DNA of 36,832 nt from Nitrospirota bacterium. Lineage in GTDB: Bacteria > Nitrospinota > Nitrospinia > SZUA-224. The DNA is taken from the NCBI GenBank assembly GCA_003229375.1, contig QIDP01000087.1, positions 1 to 36,832 on the forward strand. Reading direction: 5' to 3'. The stretch's first letter is position 1; each line of letters opens with the position of its first letter. Below are positions 1 to 10,201 of this stretch, piece by piece. The notes below the pieces were generated by a model. That model ran no database searches. It was not told the DNA's origin and saw only the letters and a list, made by a program, of their open reading frames with translations. The position numbers and the translations under genes are program-made.

Positions 1-368
1 AAAAGAAAAGTTGAATTCGGCTTAATTTTTTTGTCCTCAGGTGGGCATTTTTAATTGCCGAAACCTGGGTAATTCTATTTGCCATTGACAAGTTGGAGAA
101 TCTATCAAAGATATTGATAGGAAGATAGACTTAACAGAAAGAAGGGTAAGGCAGATTTGTAGAAAAAAAACTTAATTTCTCAGACGATGTTATAATGGCT
201 CCATGTTGCTTGCTGCTTGAAAACAATTGTTGACATATTGTTACTAAAAAGTGTAGAGTAATTCTGTGGATAATATGGTATAAGGGGGAATTTAATACTC
301 AATTATTTACGCAGTATTAAAGATTATTTAACAAATTGACGATTAGAATCTAAGGGGTATCATATTGT
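1..368. other. Gene-free left flank
   Basis: No convincing gene is visible. A TTGACA hexamer lies near 230-235 but has only a weak -10 partner (TGTAGA), so I do not call a promoter. A short open stretch around 86-165 reads like a helix-turn-helix fragment but is under 30 codons. The cassette that starts at 369 is preceded by an AAGGGG stretch near 350-356, a possible distant ribosome binding site. Confidence 0.4.
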
Positions 369-1183
369 ATGAGTATTGCAGCAGCATATTTTGTTTCTGA
401 AGGAATAGTATTAGGGGCCGATAGCTCGACAACTGTTATGATCTCAACCCCAGAAGGAGGTGGTGTTGTCCAGCTACTTACCCACTCCCAAAAAGTTTTC
501 GAGGTAGGAAGTAACTCAAGGTTAGGAATTTGCACTTGGGGTGCGGGTAGTATAGGAAAAGCCATCGGACAATTATCGCCCAGCTAGCAGATGAAGTAAA
601 TAATGAAACTACTGTCCAAGATGCAGCAGAAAAACTCATTAATATAGCTGAGCCAGCGGTCAAAGAAGCAGGAATTGATTTTGTTGGCTATTACTTAGGA
701 GGGTGGAATCCTGGAAGCCATGAGCTATCCTGTTTTCATATTGAAATCAGAAAGGAAGCAAGTCAAATAAAACCTCTTGTTTTGGGATTGTGTATGTTTT
801 CCGGTACTCCAGTTTTTTTTTCAAGAGTCTTTAGAGGATTTGATCCACGATTACAAGATAGTTTAAGAAATGAATTAAAACAAGTTCTTCATAATGATGC
901 TGTAAAGAATTTTGATGATATCTTCAATAAGGCATTTGAAAAGGCGTCTGCACCATTAATTGCTGCAGGACATAAAGACCTTCCAATCCGTGAAGCAATT
1001 GATTTTGTCTATTCGTATTTGCATATTACAGTAAAAGCAGAGAAATTCAGTTTTGGTCCCCCTAGTTGCGGAGGGCCTATCGAGATTGGATTTGTATCTA
1101 CCGACCGTCTTTTTAGGTGGGTTCGTCATAAGGCTTTTTCCTCGGCAATCATAGAACAGGAGGGTAACTACGATGTCGGATAA
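369..1183 (+). pseudogene. Proteasome-like Ntn-hydrolase, split by a -1 frameshift
   Basis: The N-terminal part resembles a 20S proteasome/HslV-type Ntn-hydrolase. After removal of Met the chain starts with Ser, and the Asp of GIVLGADSS falls at position 17, matching Thr1/Asp17 spacing in proteasome beta subunits. QKVFEV then resembles the Lys33 region. This suggests a Ser1 nucleophile, an inference from spacing. Frame 3 stops at 585-587, but frame 2 is open from 551 to 1183 and continues the protein (SHRTIIAQLADEV, later GIDFVGYYLGGWNPG). One added A in the AAAA run at 557-560 gives an uninterrupted protein of about 270 residues. So this is either a one-base loss, a sequencing error or -1 slippage on A_AAA. 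The end overlaps the next start by 11 bases, indicating translational coupling. The natural substrate is unknown. Confidence 0.6.
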
Positions 1184-1448
1184 TGTTATTTTTATATCAG
1201 AAAATATTGCTATAGTTCAATCTCAAGATTCCAGTAGTTTAGTGCCTTCAACTATCAGTGTTCAAGAATTACAAGAGCTTTATGGCACTGTATCTCTTCC
1301 GGTTGCTCCAAGTGAATCTATAGTTGAAGATCAATTTGTCAATATTAAGTTGCTTTTTGGTTCTTGGATTGAAAGTGGAGACGAAGACAAACAACTTGAA
1401 GAATTATATAACTCAAGACTTATTCCTTCAAATTCACTTAATGAATGA
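1173..1448 (+). CDS. Small acidic protein between the Ntn-hydrolase and VapC
   Basis: This 91-residue protein is not one I recognise. It is acidic and soluble, with no signal peptide or membrane segment. An AGGAGGG ribosome binding site lies 8 bases before the ATG. Its start overlaps the preceding Ntn-hydrolase gene, and its stop overlaps the PIN toxin start in an ATGA arrangement. A small gene directly upstream of and coupled to a VapC toxin is normally the antitoxin, so an antitoxin role is a reasonable inference. However, no ribbon-helix-helix, AbrB or Phd motif is visible. The alternative is an adaptor or substrate of the upstream Ntn-hydrolase. Confidence 0.6.
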   Translation: MSDNVIFISENIAIVQSQDSSSLVPSTISVQELQELYGTVSLPVAPSESIVEDQFVNIKLLFGSWIESGDEDKQLEELYNSRLIPSNSLNE

Positions 1449-1839
1449 AATATCTTATCGATACGGACATTTCCTCTTACTACCTTCGCGGCAGATACAA
1501 CCTCTTTGATGTCTTTGAAAAAAAGGCATACAGAATATAAGACTTTCGAGAATAACTATAGCAGAATTGGAAGTTCTTGCTCATAGAAATCCAAGCTCTA
1601 AAATAAATCTATCAACGATCCATTTTCTCTCTCAAAATTTGGGAGTTTTGGAGGTTAATAGAAAAACATGGCGATTTTTTTCCATGGTAAAAGCCGAAAC
1701 CTTGAATAGCGGAATGAAGAAAGGCGACATTGATATTCTTATAGCTTCAATTGTCAAGCAATATAAAATGATTTTGGTAACTAACAACACGTCACATTTC
1801 AAGGATCTCATTAAAGTAGAAAATTGGATAGATAATTGA
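1445..1839 (+). pseudogene. VapC-type PIN-domain ribonuclease toxin, frames joined by -1 shift
   Basis: The zero frame starts ATG at 1445 with the classic PIN opening MKYLIDTDISSYYLRG (acidic Asp6) and stops at 1538-1540 after 31 residues. The -1 frame, open from 1519, continues with GIQNIRLSRITIAELEVLAH (conserved Glu), GDIDILIA (conserved Asp) and LVTNNTSHF, ending KVENWIDN. Together they make a normal VapC of about 131 residues, a Mg-dependent RNase of type II toxin-antitoxin modules. The join falls on GAA AAA AAG, containing the slippery heptamer A_AAA_AAG at 1519-1525. It may therefore be read by programmed -1 frameshifting or transcriptional slippage, or it may be a dead gene or a sequencing error in a 7-A run. 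It is coupled to the upstream small gene through ATGA. Confidence 0.7.
1519..1525 (+). promoter_or_regulatory. A_AAA_AAG slippery heptamer in vapC
   Basis: In the zero frame of the toxin the codons are GAA AAA AAG. The heptamer A_AAA_AAG is the best-known bacterial -1 slippery sequence (E. coli dnaX and many IS elements). A -1 step here leads directly into the frame encoding the rest of the PIN domain, which is what makes the match meaningful. I see no strong Shine-Dalgarno just upstream and no obvious downstream stem-loop, so stimulatory elements are not evident. The 7-A run could equally allow RNA polymerase slippage. Confidence 0.45.
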
Positions 1840-1978
1840 GATAGTCCGCAAAAGCTTTGGTCCGGGCCCACCTAAAAAAAATTACCACATCCCAGCAGTG
1901 ACCATGCAGGTAAGAAAAGACAAAAAAGGCTTTATTCAACAGAAAGATACAAATTAGTCTATTTCCGAAACTTTAATT

Positions 1979-2048
<70 letters not shown>

Positions 2049-2055
<7 letters not shown>

Positions 2056-2086
2056 TCATTAAGTGTACCCCGCATCATTAAGTGTA
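2049..2086. repeat. 19-bp tandem duplication at the tRNA-fMet 5' end
   Basis: CCCCGCATCATTAAGTGTA occurs twice in a row, at 2049-2067 and 2068-2086. The first copy includes the first seven bases of the tRNA; the second lies in the leader. It looks like a simple local duplication. A partial attachment-site origin is possible, but no integrase is present. Confidence 0.8.
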
Positions 2087-2122
2087 AGACTAACATGATT
2101 AATAGTAAATTGTCAAGGTGTT

Positions 2123-2470
2123 TTATTTTCTTTTCTGAACAAATTCCAGGACGAGTTCGCCGGGTTTAACCAGACCAAGATCCTCTCTTGCAATCTTCTC
2201 TATATAAGAAAAATCTGTTTTAAGGGCATGTATCTCTCTCTTTAATCTCTGATTCTCATTCTGTAGTCTATCTATATCTGCTTTAATAACGACAAGCTTT
2301 TTATTCAGGTGATAGATGTGTATTATACCTTTTTCGCTGAAAACGGTAATAAGTATCAGAAAAACGAAGAAAACCACACTTACAATAAGAAGTATCAATA
2401 TCCTTTTCTTGTTGTCTTTCTCTTTCCTCTTTTTATTTTCAGCAGGGGCTTTTTCCCTTACTTTAGACAC
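2123..2470 (-). CDS. FtsB/DivIC-family septum-formation protein
   Basis: This 115-residue protein has a lysine-rich cytoplasmic N terminus (residues 1-22), one membrane helix (about 23-44) and a periplasmic coiled coil (about 52-85, QNENQRLKREI). It ends with the family's YIEKIAREDLGLVKPGE motif. FtsB/DivIC proteins bridge early and late divisome proteins with FtsL and FtsQ at the septum. Position directly after enolase matches the common eno-ftsB order. It follows eno by 61 bases on the same strand and is probably co-transcribed with it. Assignment to the family is firm; FtsB versus DivIC naming is not. Confidence 0.88.
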   Translation of the reverse strand: MSKVREKAPAENKKRKEKDNKKRILILLIVSVVFFVFLILITVFSEKGIIHIYHLNKKLVVIKADIDRLQNENQRLKREIHALKTDFSYIEKIAREDLGLVKPGELVLEFVQKRK

Positions 2471-2531
2471 TCAGCAAAACCCTCACCAAAATAAAGTAGA
2501 CAGCAGACAACATCCCATCTTCGGGTCATCT

Positions 2532-3866
<1,335 letters not shown>

Positions 3867-3927
3867 TCACGGACAAACAAGTTTGTCCATGCCACCCCAT
3901 AGATAGAGACCCCACCCGCAACACTGC
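3867..3927. repeat. Dispersed palindromic repeat, copy A
   Basis: This spacer between hemL and eno carries an inverted repeat, GGACAAAC-AA-GTTTGTCC at 3871-3888, followed by ATGCCACCCCATAGAT...GAC and CCGCAACACTGCG. Related copies lie at 13038-13113 and, inverted, at 19411-19491, sharing the palindrome, ATGCC and CCGCAACAC blocks. It is non-coding and REP-like. Its role, if any, is unknown. Confidence 0.75.
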
Positions 3928-3971
3928 GTTTCATTCCACTCTGTGCCGACTCATCGACACGAGGGTTTCAC

Positions 3972-5255
3972 CTAATCACCTACGTGCTGAAACGCCTTAT
4001 CTGCTGCTAAAATACTCCTCTCAATATCCTCATCAGAATGGGCAGTCGAAACAAAACCTGCCTCGAATTGTGATGGTGCCAGATATATCCCCTCCTGTAT
4101 CATAGTTGAAAAGTATTTAGCAAATCTCTCTGTATCCGAGGTCCTGGCCGATGTATAATCTTTTACCTTTCTATCTGTAAAGAAGACAGAGAACATAGAA
4201 CCTACCCTGTTAAGATAGATAGGTATGCCAGATCTTCCGGCATTTTCCTCTAATCCCTGACAAAGCCTGACTGTCTTTTCTTCTATCTCGTCATACACCC
4301 CTTGTTCTGATAGGGTCTTTAAGGTCTCTATACCCGCGGTCATTGCAAGAGGGTTTCCGGAGAGTGTCCCTGCTTGATAAACAGGGCCGGAAGGTGCGAT
4401 CCTCTCCATAATTTCTCTCTTCCCGCCATATGCACCCACAGGAAGCCCTCCGCCAATTATCTTTCCCATACATGTCAGGTCAGGCATCACATTATACAAC
4501 TCCTGTGCACCACCATAGCCAACCCTGAAACCTGTAATGACTTCATCAAAGATTAATAGTATACCATATTCCTCTGTCAATCCTCGCAGTACCTCAAGAA
4601 AACAGTCTGCCGGGGGTATTACACCCATATTCCCTGCTATCGGCTCAAGAATGACACAGGCAATATCCTTTCCCTCTCTCTTTAATACCTCCTCTACCCT
4701 CTCCAGATCATTAAAGGGTACCGTGATCGTATCTTTTGCAACATCTGCCGGGATGCCGGGACTATCAGGGATACCAAGGGTGGCTACCCCGGAACCTGCT
4801 TTTACAAGCAAGCTATCTGCATGACCATTATAACACCCCTCAAATTTTATGATCTTATCCCTCTCTGTATAACCCCTTGCCAGTCTGATGGCACTCATCA
4901 CAGCCTCTGTGCCTGAGTTTACCATCCTCACCTTCTCCACAGAAGGAACTGCCTCCACTACCAGCCTTGCCAGCTCAATTTCTAATTCGGTCGGTGCGCC
5001 AAAGCTTGTCCCATTATTCATAATCTCCTGTAAGGATGAAATCACACGGGGATATGCATGCCCGAGGATCATCGGCCCCCATGATCCCACATAATCTATA
5101 TATTCTCTTCCATCCACATCATATATCTTTGAACCTGCTGCCCTTTTTATAAATAACGGGTCTCCCCCTACAGCCCTGAATGCCCTTACAGGACTGTTGA
5201 CACCACCCGGAATATATCTCTTTGCCTCTTCAAAAAGCTCTTTTGAACGTTTCAT
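3972..5255 (-). CDS. hemL: Glutamate-1-semialdehyde 2,1-aminomutase
   Basis: PLP enzyme converting glutamate-1-semialdehyde to 5-aminolevulinate in the C5 tetrapyrrole (haem, corrin) pathway. Its 427 residues match the family. [11 protein letters not shown] opens the protein and [15 protein letters not shown] (113-127) binds phosphate. FDEVITGFR (236-244) is the PLP aspartate region, and Lys265 in [16 protein letters not shown] is the Schiff-base lysine. [13 protein letters not shown] follows. It starts one base after the mtnP stop, so the two are co-transcribed. No other haem genes are in the window. Confidence 0.97.
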   Translation of the reverse strand: MKRSKELFEEAKRYIPGGVNSPVRAFRAVGGDPLFIKRAAGSKIYDVDGREYIDYVGSWGPMILGHAYPRVISSLQEIMNNGTSFGAPTELEIELARLVVEAVPSVEKVRMVNSGTEAVMSAIRLARGYTERDKIIKFEGCYNGHADSLLVKAGSGVATLGIPDSPGIPADVAKDTITVPFNDLERVEEVLKREGKDIACVILEPIAGNMGVIPPADCFLEVLRGLTEEYGILLIFDEVITGFRVGYGGAQELYNVMPDLTCMGKIIGGGLPVGAYGGKREIMERIAPSGPVYQAGTLSGNPLAMTAGIETLKTLSEQGVYDEIEEKTVRLCQGLEENAGRSGIPIYLNRVGSMFSVFFTDRKVKDYTSARTSDTERFAKYFSTMIQEGIYLAPSQFEAGFVSTAHSDEDIERSILAADKAFQHVGD

Positions 5256-5256
5256 T

Positions 5257-6114
5257 TTATTTAATATACTTTCCTATAATCAGATCAAGTCTTTTTTTTG
5301 TCTCTTCAGGAATAAGATCCCTTGATGTGAGTATAGCATTCTTCAATGCCCCGGCGCATTCACATCTTCTTTCTGTAGGAATCATCAACACGGCTTCTCT
5401 TATAATCTTTTGAGCTATGGTTACATTCTTATCTATTATCTCTAAAATAGCCTCTACAGATACACTCTCTTCATACCAGCAATCATAGTCCGTGGCTAAT
5501 GCGACCGTAGAATAACATATCTCTGCCTCCCTTGCAAGCTTTGCCTCTGTAACATTTGTCATACCGATAATATCCACTCCCCACTGCCTATAAATATCAG
5601 ACTCTGCCCTGGTTGAGAACTGTGGTCCTTCAATGCATAGATATGTTCCGCCTTTATGTATAGAGGCCCCTACATCCTTACCAGCCTTAAATACGATCTT
5701 GCTCAGTTCCTGACAGATAGGATCAGCAAAAGAAACATGTCCTACAATCCCTTCACCAAAAAAGGTACTCTTCCTCTCCCTTGTACGGTCAAAGAATTGC
5801 TCGGGGACAACAATGTCTCCCGGGACTATCTCCTTCTTCATGCTCCCAACTGCACTTACAGATATTATCCATTCAACCCCAAGGGATTTCAATCCATAGA
5901 TATTTGCCCTGAAATTCAGTTCAGAGGGGAGGATGCGATGCCCCCTGCCATGTCTTGGAAGGAAAACAATCTCCCTGTCTTTTAAGCTCCCGATAATATA
6001 TTCATCTGAGGGGTCACCAAAAGGTGTATCTAACTTTACCCTCTCCACATCTTTGAGATCATCCATTTCATAAAGACCGCTTCCACCTATTATCCCTATT
6101 CTTTTTTTATTCAT
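5257..6114 (-). CDS. mtnP: S-methyl-5'-thioadenosine phosphorylase family
   Basis: Purine nucleoside phosphorylase superfamily enzyme, most likely cleaving methylthioadenosine with phosphate in methionine/polyamine salvage. The chosen ATG (285 residues) lies 10 bases after the upstream coiled-coil stop, with AGGAG 7 bases before it; an upstream in-frame extension overlaps that gene and is not needed. Motifs include [51 protein letters not shown] and [14 protein letters not shown], then [10 protein letters not shown]. The MTA-versus-MTI or guanosine specificity cannot be proven by eye. It is followed by hemL with one base between. Confidence 0.9.
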   Translation of the reverse strand: MNKKRIGIIGGSGLYEMDDLKDVERVKLDTPFGDPSDEYIIGSLKDREIVFLPRHGRGHRILPSELNFRANIYGLKSLGVEWIISVSAVGSMKKEIVPGDIVVPEQFFDRTRERKSTFFGEGIVGHVSFADPICQELSKIVFKAGKDVGASIHKGGTYLCIEGPQFSTRAESDIYRQWGVDIIGMTNVTEAKLAREAEICYSTVALATDYDCWYEESVSVEAILEIIDKNVTIAQKIIREAVLMIPTERRCECAGALKNAILTSRDLIPEETKKRLDLIIGKYIK

Positions 6115-6124
6115 AACCAAACTC

Positions 6125-8410
6125 CTACCCTTCTTTTGCCTCAGATAAATCCTTTGTTTTTCTCTCTGCTTCACCTAAGAGAAATCTCAACTCTGCTATC
6201 TGCTCTCCTGCCCTATTGATCGTCTTTTCCTCTTCTGATAGATTCTTAATCTTAGCCATAACATCCTCTGCCAGGATATTCAACTCGTTTATCCTCTTCT
6301 CTGTCTTGTCTATTATGGACATCTTCCTTCCAAGGAGATTAATCTTATCCTCAGTCTCATTCGTAATCGAGATCAACTTATCGATATTATAACTCACCTT
6401 CTTCACATGCTCCATATCCTTTACACTTCTATCCTTCTCAGCCTTTATATCCTCAACTACTGATCTCAAACTGCTAATCTCGTTCCGGGTCTCCTGAACG
6501 ATTACCTCCTTCTGATTAATATCGGTGATCTTCTTTTCCACATCTTCTGTCAATGAGAAAAGGAAACTTATCTTCTTCTCTGTATCGGTAATCAGATCTT
6601 CGCTCTCCTTCAATCCCTCAATCCTCTTATATATATCTTCACTCATAGAATTCAATTGTGTGATCCTGGCTTCGGTCTCATTGACAATCTCTCTCTTCTT
6701 ATCGATCTTCTCTATACTATTATCCAGCTCTGCAATCTTTCTGGTTATCTCTCCTCTGGTCTCATCTAGTTTATTAAATTCATTTTTCCCTTCCTCCAGT
6801 TCCTTTAGTTTATAATTGATATCCTCCTCAATTATTCCCATCTTTGAGCTGAGCTGGTTTATCCTCTGCTCCTGTTTGTTAATCTCTGTCTTCTCCCTGG
6901 TCGCATCCAGTATCTTTTCCTCAATCTCCTTTATAAGCAATTTGATATTATCAACCTTCCTATCTGCCTTCTCAATGAACTCCACCTTCTTAGATATCTT
7001 ATCTATCTTTAAATCCGCCTCTTCAATGAAAAAATCAAGCCCATCCAGCCTCTTCTCCATCTTTTCTACCATGGCCTTCCTCTGCAATTGACTCTCCATC
7101 TTTACATCAAGGCTTATAACAGTCGAACTCAGATCATTAACCTTTTTCTCCACATGTTCAACTAACTGTCTCTTTTTTGAGAGATCCTCTATCTGTTCCT
7201 TTGAAACCTCATAAAGTTTATTAACCTTAGCAAGACTATTTTCAATCTCATCAGCTATCTTCAGCCCTTCATAAAACCTCTCAACCCTTTTTTCCTCCTT
7301 TTCCGCAAGCTGGCCAAACTCCTTTATCTTATCTACGGAGGTATTGATGAGCTTAATATCCTCCTTCAGAAGCCTCATCTTATTACCTATGTTGTCAATC
7401 AAAAGAGTATTTAAACGGTTTATCTTCTCCTCTGTATTATTAACTATCTCTCTATCTTCCTTAACCTGGACAATCTTTGTCTCGATATCTGTACTCAGTG
7501 CATCCAGATCTTTTAGGCGATTGCCAATTTTTTTGATCATCTCACTCTTTAGAGATATGTTCTTTGCCTCAATCTTCAGATTATTCATCTCTCTGGTTAA
7601 AATATCTATATCTTTTCTAGTCTCCCCGATAACATTGTTCTGCTTAAGGAGTTGATCTGTATCAGCCTGCATATGTTCCAGCATTGATTGTAATCTTTCT
7701 ACATTCTCTTTAAGCCCTTCAACCGCGGCCTTATCCTTAGAGGCCCTTTCAATCTTATCATCTATGGTCTTCACTATATCCTTTAGGGCTGATATCTTAT
7801 CCTTTGCCCCCTTCATAAGATGCTTAAAATTGTTAACCTCATCCATCCGTGAGAAGATACCCTCTGACATCCTCTCTAATTTAATTACATTCCTGTCAGC
7901 CCTTCTGACCAGTTTGTTCTCTTCAGAGAGCCTCTTCATCTTAGATTCCATATCCCATATAAGGACATTCAGCCTTCCCATGTCTTCATTAGCCTTTTCC
8001 ACCAGCCCTCTCTGGAGTGAGAGATTCTTGACCTTTCTGTTTACGTGCTCGCTTAACAGATTCAGATTGTCAACATCCCTCTTGGCGTTTTTGTACATAG
8101 AATCCATATCCTTTACAACCCCCTGTATCTCCCGCAGCCTGACATCTATCTTTCTAAGATCCTCTGATTCCTTGTTAATCCTTTCAATATATCCGGTAAG
8201 AACAGGCATATTATTATCAATCTTTTTGATCAGGCTGATCTTTTCAGAAAGGTCTTCTCTGTTCTTCTCTATATACTCGATCAGCATCTTAAGATTCTTT
8301 CTCTCCTGCAGTGCTTCCCTTGTTAAATTCCTTAATTCCTTGATATCCTCCTTTTTAATATATGCCCCTGAAGAATCCTTTATTTCTGCCGATCTATCAT
8401 CTCCTGGCAT
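6125..8410 (-). CDS. Long coiled-coil protein of about 31-residue repeats
   Basis: I do not recognise a named family. The 761 residues are almost wholly charged coiled coil without signal peptide, membrane segment or enzymatic motif. From roughly residue 60 onward the chain is a degenerate tandem repeat with period about 31, of the form TExKIxxLNxLxEDIxxKIxxLxExxxxIxx. Examples spaced by 31 are TRKDI, IGNRL and TEEKI in the middle, and TEARI, TEKKI and TRNEI near the C terminus. A cytoskeletal, scaffold or spacer role is an inference. It lies downstream of another coiled-coil gene and just upstream of mtnP. The opposite strand contains long shadow ORFs that mirror the repetitive codons. Confidence 0.85.
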   Translation of the reverse strand: MPGDDRSAEIKDSSGAYIKKEDIKELRNLTREALQERKNLKMLIEYIEKNREDLSEKISLIKKIDNNMPVLTGYIERINKESEDLRKIDVRLREIQGVVKDMDSMYKNAKRDVDNLNLLSEHVNRKVKNLSLQRGLVEKANEDMGRLNVLIWDMESKMKRLSEENKLVRRADRNVIKLERMSEGIFSRMDEVNNFKHLMKGAKDKISALKDIVKTIDDKIERASKDKAAVEGLKENVERLQSMLEHMQADTDQLLKQNNVIGETRKDIDILTREMNNLKIEAKNISLKSEMIKKIGNRLKDLDALSTDIETKIVQVKEDREIVNNTEEKINRLNTLLIDNIGNKMRLLKEDIKLINTSVDKIKEFGQLAEKEEKRVERFYEGLKIADEIENSLAKVNKLYEVSKEQIEDLSKKRQLVEHVEKKVNDLSSTVISLDVKMESQLQRKAMVEKMEKRLDGLDFFIEEADLKIDKISKKVEFIEKADRKVDNIKLLIKEIEEKILDATREKTEINKQEQRINQLSSKMGIIEEDINYKLKELEEGKNEFNKLDETRGEITRKIAELDNSIEKIDKKREIVNETEARITQLNSMSEDIYKRIEGLKESEDLITDTEKKISFLFSLTEDVEKKITDINQKEVIVQETRNEISSLRSVVEDIKAEKDRSVKDMEHVKKVSYNIDKLISITNETEDKINLLGRKMSIIDKTEKRINELNILAEDVMAKIKNLSEEEKTINRAGEQIAELRFLLGEAERKTKDLSEAKEG

Positions 8411-8434
8411 CTTTTCTCCTCCGTTAAAATATTA

Positions 8435-8526
8435 AAGTGCCTAAAATGCCTAAAGTGATCTAAAGTGCCTAAAGTTAATGGAATATAATCTTTTAACTTT
8501 AGCTCACTTTAGGCATTTTAGGCACT
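8435..8526. repeat. Palindromic hairpin with 9-nt iterations (RTGCCTAAA family)
   Basis: The spacer between the two coiled-coil genes is a large inverted repeat. Its left arm iterates RTGCCTAAA units (GTGCCTAAA, ATGCCTAAA, then GTGATCTAAA), and the right arm, ending ATTTTAGGCACT, mirrors about 30 bases with one or two mismatches. Related elements lie at 27050-27150 and 36792-36832. It is non-coding, probably a mobile or REP-like hairpin. It would form a strong stem in a read-through transcript. Confidence 0.88.
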
Positions 8527-8542
8527 ACTTAATTATCCTATA

Positions 8543-10192
8543 TCAAGAAATATTATGTAGTAATTCCTTCTCAATATGCATATCCATTTTAAGCCTATCC
8601 AGCTTATCTACTATTTGAAAATTCTCCGTCAGCAGGGATTCTATCTCCTCTTTATCGATTAAACAACTGATCAATCTTTTATAGTTCTCTCTGCATCTTG
8701 CGGAGAAAGACATCCTGTCTTTCTGATATTCATCAGCCCTCAATCTCTCCTGCTTTACACATTCCTTCATAGCCGGGATATCATTATAGATATAAAGAAG
8801 GTTATCTTTTAGAGAAATAATTTCTGAGTTAACGGCGAGTATATCTTTATATAGCTTAGATCCATCCACACAGGAGGAGTCAAGCATCTCTAAAACCATG
8901 GATAGTTCTATCCTTACGTCGATCAGAGAGGAATTAAGAACGGTCGTATCATCTTCAAGTTTTCCAATATATCCTTCCATCATTTCTATATTGGCAATAT
9001 GTTCATTGATAAATATATCTCTCTTCTTTTCCTCCTCCTCCAATTCCAGCAACAGCTCCTCCTGTGAATCCTTTGAGTGATTAGATTCCTTTAAAAATAG
9101 TGCAATATCATTCTTGTCTTCATACAGAAGCTTCCTTGCTGTTAATAGCTCACCCCTGAGCATTGAATAGTCTGATGACTGTTTAATATCATTATCAAGA
9201 TATCTCTCTATCCTGGAGTGCTCTTCTCTCTTTTCTATGATCCTCATTTTAAGCCTGCTGCTACGCCCTGAAAGGTCTGTATTGGCCACCTCATAGCTTT
9301 CTAATTCAGAAGTAAGGATATTTAATCTCGAGTTAGACATATCGATTTTTTTTACATTATTGAGGGATTCTGTATTCATAAGTGCAATTTTATCCTTATC
9401 ATCGTTAAATCTTTTAGACACTCCTCTATAGTGATCTATTTCACTTTTAACCTCCCTCAATCTATCACTCAAGAATTTTTTGCTATAGTCGTATAACCTC
9501 TCAATCTCTTTTATATTATCTATCTCTTCTGATAGTGTGGTCATCCTGTTATATAAACCCTTTATCTTCCCTAAGAGGATCGATCTTAATCTGCTATAAT
9601 CTATCTTGACCTTATCAAATCTATTTCCACATCTCTCTTTCTCTCCTAAGATGGATTTTTCAAACATATGCTCTGTGTATTCTCCAAACCTTGTATTCAG
9701 GGTATTTAGCTTATTATGAAGATCAATGGCTATAGACTTAATCTCTCTAATATCCCTTTCTTTCTGCTCTCTAAACGATCTTAAAGAGGAAACATCAACC
9801 CCCATGCTATCATTCTTTAACCCCTTACCATATGGAATAGCACCGAATACAACAGGATGAATAATCTTTGAAAGAGGAGTACTATCTTTTGCAGCCATCT
9901 TCAGGACACCTTCTTCCACCAGCCTAAGATAAAAATCATCTATCTCCTTTTGGTTGGAAAGGATGAGAAGAAGTTTTATATGATTCAGGATAGCCTTTGA
10001 TTTTATTCGTTCGGAGAGGGATGGGCAGAGATCTTTGTTATTATCGATTATATCATTGCACTCTATCCTTATATGATTAACATCCGTGGCATAACTACCT
10101 CTTTCCTTTAATAAACTCTTTTCCTTTAAAAAGGTCTTCAATCTATCAGAAAGGAGTAGTTTTTTTATGTCAATCAATTCCAATTGTTTCAT
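8543..10192 (-). CDS. Coiled-coil protein of unknown function
   Basis: This 549-residue soluble protein is not one I recognise. Residues 1-130 look globular and helical (SERIKSKAILNHIKLLLILS, then a region with HPVVFGAIPYGKG). Residues about 140-540 are charged coiled coil without the regular 31-residue repeat of its neighbour. No signal peptide, membrane helix, P-loop or metal motif is visible, and there are a few scattered cysteines. It precedes the 761-residue coiled-coil gene on the same strand, so the two may form a joint assembly. The ATG at 10192 has only a weak upstream GAG, and a MITE-like repeat lies 10 bases further up. Confidence 0.8.
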   Translation of the reverse strand: MKQLELIDIKKLLLSDRLKTFLKEKSLLKERGSYATDVNHIRIECNDIIDNNKDLCPSLSERIKSKAILNHIKLLLILSNQKEIDDFYLRLVEEGVLKMAAKDSTPLSKIIHPVVFGAIPYGKGLKNDSMGVDVSSLRSFREQKERDIREIKSIAIDLHNKLNTLNTRFGEYTEHMFEKSILGEKERCGNRFDKVKIDYSRLRSILLGKIKGLYNRMTTLSEEIDNIKEIERLYDYSKKFLSDRLREVKSEIDHYRGVSKRFNDDKDKIALMNTESLNNVKKIDMSNSRLNILTSELESYEVANTDLSGRSSRLKMRIIEKREEHSRIERYLDNDIKQSSDYSMLRGELLTARKLLYEDKNDIALFLKESNHSKDSQEELLLELEEEEKKRDIFINEHIANIEMMEGYIGKLEDDTTVLNSSLIDVRIELSMVLEMLDSSCVDGSKLYKDILAVNSEIISLKDNLLYIYNDIPAMKECVKQERLRADEYQKDRMSFSARCRENYKRLISCLIDKEEIESLLTENFQIVDKLDRLKMDMHIEKELLHNIS

Positions 10193-10201
10193 CTCATAAG
10201 C

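Noticed and set aside
86-165. Short open stretch reading like a helix-turn-helix (DIDRKIDLTERRVRQIC)
   Set aside because: Fewer than 30 codons, no start codon with a ribosome binding site and a stop soon after; at best a gene remnant.
7764-8435. Long plus-strand ORFs opposite the 761-residue coiled-coil gene
   Set aside because: They mirror the repetitive codons of the real gene, are made of Ser/Leu/Phe-rich low-complexity sequence and have no start signals.
8435-8526. CRISPR array
   Set aside because: Repeated units are 9 bases and directly adjacent or inverted, with no unique spacers and no cas genes.
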